Shown: positions 58,615-64,000 of the stretch, one piece after another | Layout of the letters: every line of letters starts with the position of its first letter | Numbering within the stretch: position 1 is the stretch's first letter | Assembly: GCA_037953625.1 (NCBI GenBank) | Contig: CM075649.1 | Coordinates: forward strand, 121,951,290 to 122,015,289 | Source: Crotalaria pallida | Lineage: Eukaryota > Streptophyta > Magnoliopsida > Fabales > Fabaceae | Direction: 5' to 3' | Length of the DNA stretch: 64,000 bases | Notes under the pieces: model-generated | What the model was told of the DNA's origin: nothing | Seen by the model: only the letters and a program-made list of their open reading frames with translations | The model's database searches: none | Made by a program: the position numbers and the translations under genes

Positions 58615-59085
58615 ATGTCTCGCTACATTGCTTGCATCGAGATCCGGCCACTTCCTAGTGGCATATGGATCTATGAGGACCATCGCGCGGTGTTCGAGGG
58701 GGAGGTAGAGATTACCTTCTACCACCCGAACCCGCTGATACGATTCCGTCCTCGTAGGTTTAGGATTCCCATCATATACACTATGCATGTACCCCCGTTT
58801 TACACTTACCATGGACCACCTCCCACGCGACCAGCTCGCTCTTACCATAGTTTTCGTTTTCAACCTACCCGCTCTCACCCTTTTACTTCGAGAGTCGTCC
58901 GCGAGGAGACTCCCCTATCTGATCCGAGGAGCCCAGTCAGGGTTTCACCATCACCTGACCCGGTACCCAGTGGTAGGGTACAATCTCCCTCGGATGAGAT
59001 CGAGGAGGATCCGGTGGAGGACGAGAGTGGGGGCGAGCCTGTCGTGCATTCTACTGGGAGTGACTGGAGGGACGATGATCCCTAG
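58615..59085 (+). CDS. Conserved LTR ORF
   Basis: 156 codons from an ATG that directly follows TTGTAG|GTG. It shares with the Tekay-like LTR ORF the blocks PSGIW, FEGEVEIT, YHPNP, RPRRFRIP, YTMHVPPFYTY and the acidic EEDPVEDES tail. In the first 65 codons I count 24 synonymous and 12 amino-acid-changing codon differences, mostly conservative, against 21492-21965. No known domain, signal peptide or membrane segment. Expression unproven. Confidence 0.6.
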   Translation: MSRYIACIEIRPLPSGIWIYEDHRAVFEGEVEITFYHPNPLIRFRPRRFRIPIIYTMHVPPFYTYHGPPPTRPARSYHSFRFQPTRSHPFTSRVVREETPLSDPRSPVRVSPSPDPVPSGRVQSPSDEIEEDPVEDESGGEPVVHSTGSDWRDDDP

Positions 59086-61595
59086 GTACATGCATATGGT
59101 GTATGATGTGGGTCGGAGGATCCGATGTGTGGAGACTGTGGAGGAGATTTGCTGCTGCTGCTGTGATGATGATGTTGCTACTATCTTACTACTACTTTTA
59201 CTTTTGGGAGACTACTGCTGCTACTACTCCATCTGATGCTTCCAGATCTATGTGACTATCCCTAGAGTTGTATATTTTGTTATGTACATATTGTGGATAT
59301 ACTTTTGGAGTACTTTAGGGTTTTGGTCACACTATGTAGATCTGTTTTTATATGGACTTGTACTTATGGATTTGGAGACTATATTATGGGCTATGTACTT
59401 ATGACTATGTTTATATATAAAACCTATGTTTATACTTTATCAGTTGCATAGTCCAACGAATTCCGCTTACTCTGATTTAATCTATTGAAGAGCTCGGATA
59501 AAAATATTACTTAATGGTATCAGTTTTATCAAAACGCATGGGTAACCTTAGCTACATGTATGATACATGGATGTTTTCAAAGAACAAATGTTACCCTACT
59601 TGTGAAAGGATTTTAAGAGATCGCCGAACTCAATATGAACATTTTTGTAAAGGTTTAGAACTTATTCTCCAAGAATTTCAAATGACGATTAGTGCACCCG
59701 CTGTTAAAAAGAAAAATTTATTTCTATGTTTTCTTAATACGCGCAAGTCCATATATATATTATCCAATATAAAAGCTTAATTATTAGTTTATACTTGGGT
59801 AATCCGAGAAGGGTGTCACACGATCATAGGCCTATGACATATCCAGCTTTAAGCCCATCTCGCCTCTTCTACCTGTTTTCTTTTTTCTCATGTAATGAAA
59901 GCACTCAAAGGCAATCAGAGCATTATCTGTTATCAATCTTCCCGGTACAAAAGCACTTTGAGTGTCAGCAATAATATCAGGTAGAATAACTTTTAGCCTA
60001 TTAGCAATTGTTTTAGTAATAATTTTGAAAATTACATTGCAGAGACTAATAGGTCTAAATTGAGAGACATGCCTGGGATTTTTTATTTTTGGAATAAGGA
60101 CAATAAGAGTCTTATTTATAGAACCTGGGTCTTCTCCTTCATTGAGAATTCGAAGAGTAAGGTTTATGACATCCACTCCTACAACATCCCAAAAATTTTG
60201 ATAGAATAGAGCTGGTGTGCCATCAATACCCGGTGCTTTGGTTGGATGCATCTGAAAGAGAGCACTTTTTATCTCTTCGATTGTGAACGGGTCCTGAAGA
60301 TGGGACAAATGATCCTCTGAGATCTTCCTCTGTATGTGGTCCAAAACAGCATCCATGCCTGATGGATTAGAGGAGGAGAAAAGCTGTTGATAATAAGAGC
60401 CTATTATACTTGCTATTTCCTCTTCATCTGTTGTAATAATTCCCTGATCATTCTCAAGCTTTTCTATGCTATTGACTTTGCATCTCTGACTGGCTTTCTT
60501 ATGAAAAAACGCAGTATTTTTATCCCCCGATTCCAACCAGTTCACTCTAGAGCGTTGATTCCAAAATAATTTCCTCTTTGTGAAGCAAATCATCAAGTTC
60601 ATGTTCTATGTCTTTCTCTTTTTTATGGGCATTAGGATCAGAGGAATTTTGCTGGACTTGAAGAAGTTTATCACGGGCCTTTCTTATTCTCTTTTGGAGA
60701 CTTCCAAAACGCTCTTTACTCCATTCCTTCATATTGCTACCCACATTATCAAGTTTTGAGAGCAAACAGCCACCTGAAAACCAAGAGTGCTGAACAACTT
60801 GTTTGCATTCATCAAATTCTTCCAACCAAAATTGCTCGAACCTGTACAATTTTGATTTCTTTGTTCGAAAAAAAGCCTCCTCCTTTCTTACTTGTTTCGA
60901 GGCTTATTGGATTGTGATCTGATTTGTAGCGTGGTAAATTTGATACTAGCGAATCTCTCCATAAATCGAACCAAGCCTTATTTGCAAGTGCATAATCAAG
61001 TCGTTCTTCTATCAAATCATTTTGCTCTCTTCTATTACTCCAAGTGTATCTGTATCCAATGAAGTTTACCTCCTGCAAACCGCAATCAACTAAACACCTG
61101 TTAAGCTCATCAATTTCGTGAATATATGCCCCTGCACCACCCTGCTTGTCTTCTGGTCTAATAATCTGATTCAGATCCCCCATGATCAACCAGGGTCTTC
61201 CCAGGTCTTGAGACAAATACCGGATTAGGCCCCGAGTTCTGTATTTTTCCGCTGCATTTGGGAAGCCATAAATACCTGAAAATTGGAACTGAATAGACAA
61301 ACTTGGAACCTTCAGGCACATGGCATATGGTTTGCTGAGACAGACATCAAATCCACATCAATATTTTCTTTCCACAAGAAAGCTACACCTCCAACCCTCT
61401 TGTTTCCAATGCCTTCACAATCAACAACCAAACAACTTTGAAGCCCAGCGATTCCTTTGAAAAACTGCATCTCTGACGTCTTCCTCTTTGTTTCCATGAG
61501 GAAAACTCCATCCGGGGATTCGGAAACCAACAGCTTCCGTAGCGCACGAACTGACCAGGAGTTCCCCAAACCCCGACAGTTCCAACTTATAAGCT

Positions 61596-62921
61596 TCATG
61601 GGTCCCGGCGGGGTTGCTGAACAACCTCCGCCGTTATATTACAAGCCAGCCTTTTGTTTCCATTTCCAACATCCAACAAACCCTCTGTGTGTTCCTCAAC
61701 TCCTTCTATATTTTGCTTCCTCTTCTGATTCTCGAAAAGCTTAGTGGACGAAGAAGACTTTCCTGCCCTTGCTCTTCTCTTCCAAGTTCTCCTCTTTTCC
61801 GGACTCTGGCCCACCGAAAAAGATAGCTGAGATGGTGATAAGGAGAGAGGTGCCGTACCCCTACCTTCCACATTCATAATTGCATTACTAAGATAAGGAC
61901 CTTCCTTTGGAACAGTATCAGATCTCACCTTGTAATTCTCTCTGGGTCTCACTTTACTGGCTTTTTCCACCCCATGCACCACGTTACACTTACTTAATGA
62001 CTCCATCACATCGTGTAACAGTCCCTCTCCCTCACCTGGGCTCCTTGTAACTTCTTTGCATGGTCTTTGTTTACGTAGAGCATCATCAGTATGATCTCCC
62101 TTTTTACCAATCCCCATTGATTCATCAGTGAAAAGAATTTTACGGCTAGAACTCACAACTTCTTCCCCCTTACTTCCTGACATGACCGTGGATCTTTTCG
62201 GCGACGCTTTTAGCCAAGGCCCGAAATTCAGATTTTCTAGATCACCATCGTCCACCTCCTCCTCTCTATCATCACAATCCCGCATCAGATGATCAAGCAT
62301 CCCGCATATATAATAGAAATCACCAAGCCTCTCGTATTTGAAGAAGACTTTCAGAGGTTCCCTTTTGTTTCGCTGGATCATAGTTCCTCTTTTCAAAGGC
62401 TTGGTAATGTTTAGCGAGACCCTAACTCTCATATAATTCCCTAGCCGTGATTCTTCAGATCCATCCCATTGAATAAAACCTCCAATGACATTTCCGATTG
62501 TCCTTGCTACTCCTTCTGTGCGCATATTTAAAGGGAGATCGTAAACTCTTGCCCAGATCATAATGGTATTAAGCGAGATCTCATGAGGGCTTGCATCGAA
62601 AGGTAGATCGCCCAACACCACTAGGTTTCTGTCAAAATTCCACGGCCCCATTCTTAACACCATATCTTTATCCTTCTCGTGAAAGAAACGAAACGTGAAA
62701 AGATTTTTTCCAACGTCACGAATCTCCACCCCATTACGAACCTTCCAAGCCTGGATCATAGTTGATTTGAACGCTTTAGATTTCACTGATCCTTGCTTTA
62801 AGACCCTACCAACCAGCCATGCAGTCCCAGTGTGCGCTTCAGTCTCGTTTATGTCGGCTTCGTTGATGGGTATGATCTCTTGTTCGTCCTCTTTAAACTC
62901 AATATCCCGCCACCTCGCCAT
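61596..62921 (-). CDS. LINE ORF1 protein (DUF4283 and zinc knuckle)
   Basis: 441 codons. The N-terminal DUF4283 domain (about residues 35-190; KVRNGVEIRDVGKNLFTFRF, MGPWNFDRNLVVL, MIWARVYDLPLNMRTEG) is typical of plant L1-type ORF1 RNA-binding proteins. A CCHC-like knuckle follows (YYICGMLDHLMRDC, near residue 205) in which the first Cys is Tyr. The rest is a basic Ser/Arg-rich tail. It would coat LINE RNA. The stop TGA overlaps the ORF2 start. No internal break. Confidence 0.85.
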   Translation of the reverse strand: MARWRDIEFKEDEQEIIPINEADINETEAHTGTAWLVGRVLKQGSVKSKAFKSTMIQAWKVRNGVEIRDVGKNLFTFRFFHEKDKDMVLRMGPWNFDRNLVVLGDLPFDASPHEISLNTIMIWARVYDLPLNMRTEGVARTIGNVIGGFIQWDGSEESRLGNYMRVRVSLNITKPLKRGTMIQRNKREPLKVFFKYERLGDFYYICGMLDHLMRDCDDREEEVDDGDLENLNFGPWLKASPKRSTVMSGSKGEEVVSSSRKILFTDESMGIGKKGDHTDDALRKQRPCKEVTRSPGEGEGLLHDVMESLSKCNVVHGVEKASKVRPRENYKVRSDTVPKEGPYLSNAIMNVEGRGTAPLSLSPSQLSFSVGQSPEKRRTWKRRARAGKSSSSTKLFENQKRKQNIEGVEEHTEGLLDVGNGNKRLACNITAEVVQQPRRDP

Positions 62922-63120
62922 GTAAACAAGGGCAGGAGACTACAGCAACACGCAATGATTGCTAGAAAATCCAAAACTGGAGAAATCCTAGAAAACTAGG
63001 AGAAAACCCTTATGAAAAAGCTCTACTATGAAACCCTAGCAGAGCAAAGTCAAAGGGAGCCTACAAAACTATATTTTACTTCTACCTTAACAAATTTTCA
63101 TTTCTTTGTAGTATATTGTT

Positions 63121-64000
63121 TGTGACACCCTTCTGAATATATTACTTATAATATAGTAATTAAACTATGATAAAGGATAATACATATGGACTTGTAAGTA
63201 TTAAAAAAATATGAAAGTAAAATTTTCTTTTAAAGCGGGTGCACAAACCAAAAGTTGGAATACTTGGAGAAGAACTTCTAACTCATTTCAAACAGTTGTA
63301 TCGAATTCGGCAATTTCTAAAACCTTTTCATGAATTGAGTAACATTCGTGTTTCGAAATCGTATTTATATAATAGAAAGTAAATGAAGCTACCCGTGCTT
63401 TGATTTGTGAAACTGATACCATGTAGCCGAACTCGTTTAATGATTAAATCAGAGTAAGCGGAAATTATAGGACTATGTATCTAATAGAAATATACACATA
63501 GGTTATATTTATATATGTGAAAAGAGTCATGAGTACATAGTCCCAGTAACAAAGTCTCCAAGATCCAAACAAGTCCATAACAGATCTACATCATAGTGTA
63601 ACCATAGCCCCCAAAAGTATATCTACAAAATATATACATAGCAAAATATGGACTCTAGAGGTGGTCACGTAGATCTGGCAGCATCATCAGTAGTAGTAGT
63701 GATAGTAGCAGTCTCCAAGAAGCAAAAGGTAACAGCATCATCATCAACACAGCAGCAGCAGCAAAATCTCCTCCACAGCAACGCCACATCGGATCCTCAG
63801 ATCCACATCATACACCTCATGCACATACCTAGGGACGTCATCCCTCCAGTCACTCCCAGTAGAATGCACGACAAGCTCGCCTCCGCTCTCGTCCTCCACT
63901 GGATCCTCCTCGATCTCATCCGAAGGGGAGTGTACCCTACCACTGGGTACAGGGTCGGGAGATGGTGTGACCCTAATGGGGCTCCTCGGATCAGAAAGGG
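63121..64000 (-). mobile_element. Partial LTR of the 56237-59820 family
   Basis: Begins TGTGACACCC, the complement of the end of the LTR at 56237-59820, and follows it in reverse orientation to the window end. It contains the terminal part of the LTR ORF. Whether it is a solo LTR or the 3' end of a complete element cannot be seen. Confidence 0.85.
63820..64000 (-). CDS. Conserved LTR ORF, C-terminal part, cut by the window
   Basis: Encodes SPSDEIEEDPVEDESGGE and a Trp-containing end matching 58615-59085 with several synonymous and few amino-acid changes. The N-terminus lies outside the window. The stop is near 63823. Confidence 0.5.

Larger units (their letters stand above)
56237..59820 (+). 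mobile_element. 3.6-kb solo LTR with conserved ORF
   Basis: TGTAACACCCC..GGTGTCACA termini, TSD CGATC (56232-56236, 59821-59825), no gag-pol. Related to 24668-28559 in its first part and to 63121-64000 in its last part. A TATA-like TATTTAAG lies at 56659, a donor-like G|GTAAGC at 56940 and an acceptor-like TTGTAG at 58606-58611, which would give an intron of about 1.67 kb ahead of the ORF. Solo LTR is the simplest reading. Confidence 0.88.
54245..61599 (-). pseudogene. LINE ORF2 (endonuclease, reverse transcriptase, RNase H)
   Basis: Begins at the ATG overlapping the ORF1 stop. Apurinic endonuclease: LISWNCRGLG, then WLIMGDLNQI and KSDHNPIS in a shifted frame (shifts near 61320 and 60850-60812, again near 60560). 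Reverse transcriptase: FRPISLCNVIFKIITK before the LTR and QGDPPSPYLFIICAEAL, LFFADDS after it. Then a zf-RVT region and an RNase H domain (IVFIDAAHKPG) ending in a stop at 54245, with remains to about 53935. The two sides of the LTR (59821 and 56231) join in frame. A TAG near 59832 also interrupts it. Not functional. Confidence 0.9.
53880..63060 (-). mobile_element. Plant L1-type LINE, split by an LTR
   Basis: Minus-strand element with ORF1 (62921-61596) and ORF2 (61599 to about 53935), and a poly-A end seen as a T run at 53880-53889. A 3.6-kb LTR with TSD CGATC sits inside ORF2. The 5' end is placed near 63060 only by ORF1 leader length. I found no convincing target-site duplication. Confidence 0.85.

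Noticed and set aside
59514..59523. TGGTATCAG as a primer binding site inside the LTR at 56237
   Set aside because: It lies about 300 bp before the LTR end, with no internal region after it; the related LTR at 63121 also has it internally.
53880..63060. A target-site duplication for the LINE
   Set aside because: Flanks near 53870 and 63085 share only short A/T-rich words such as tttac, not a convincing repeat.

Overview
This is nuclear DNA from a flowering plant, probably a eudicot; a legume is possible but unproven. The evidence is GT-AG introns and the mix of plant-specific transposon families: Tekay-like chromovirus, Sirevirus, Tat/Ogre-type LTR, plant L1-type LINE, CACTA, hAT, a Mutator-type OTU gene and a plant mobile domain (PMD) gene. 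I see no ordinary single-copy host gene, tRNA, rRNA or CRISPR. Nearly the whole window is nested mobile DNA. Seven insertions have matching terminal signatures and exact target-site duplications (TSDs), so the nesting order can be read directly.

Layout. 1-2870: AT-rich DNA with a foldback MITE, a Tourist-like MITE nested in an older inverted repeat, and a Helitron 3' end. 2876-33940: one broken host unit with a PMD gene (+) at its left and the OTU-protease end of a Mutator/FAR1-type gene (-) at its right. Into it went a CACTA element with captured aquaporin and acyl-CoA-binding-protein exons (4806-10454, TSD GTT), a full Tekay-like element with 3.5-kb LTRs (12796-24423, TSD TTATT), a 3.9-kb solo LTR (24668-28559, TSD GAACC) and a hAT element (29345-33461, TSD GTTGTAAC). 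33940-51191: two truncated Ty3/gypsy fragments fused head to tail, split by a young Sirevirus (36329-48393, TSD ATATT) whose own 3' LTR contains an antisense solo LTR of the same family (45432-46974, TSD CACTC). 51192-53691: a Tat/Ogre-like LTR fragment. 53880-63060: a LINE on the minus strand, split by a 3.6-kb LTR (56237-59820, TSD CGATC). 63121-64000: another copy of that LTR, cut by the window end.

The most unusual signal is inside the long LTRs. Three LTR families that share little sequence share one layout: a pair of short palindromes 250-265 bp from the LTR start, a TATA-like box about 130-160 bp further on, more palindrome pairs, then an array of small hairpins with a constant loop and changing but still complementary stems. 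In two of the families a 3' splice-like site and a conserved ORF of about 157 codons follow. Between the two ORF families the nucleotide changes are mainly synonymous. The palindromes differ (TAACCGGTTA or ACTCGAGT) but the pair spacing is nearly fixed at 20-21 bp. The Sirevirus has its own TCGA-centred pairs at 20 or 22-23 bp.

Almost all coding sequences are decayed. The LINE ORF1 is open throughout, and the Sirevirus gag is open; Sirevirus pol has one frameshift and its third ORF one stop. Sirevirus LTR identity of about 99.5 percent, counted by eye, marks it as the youngest large insertion.
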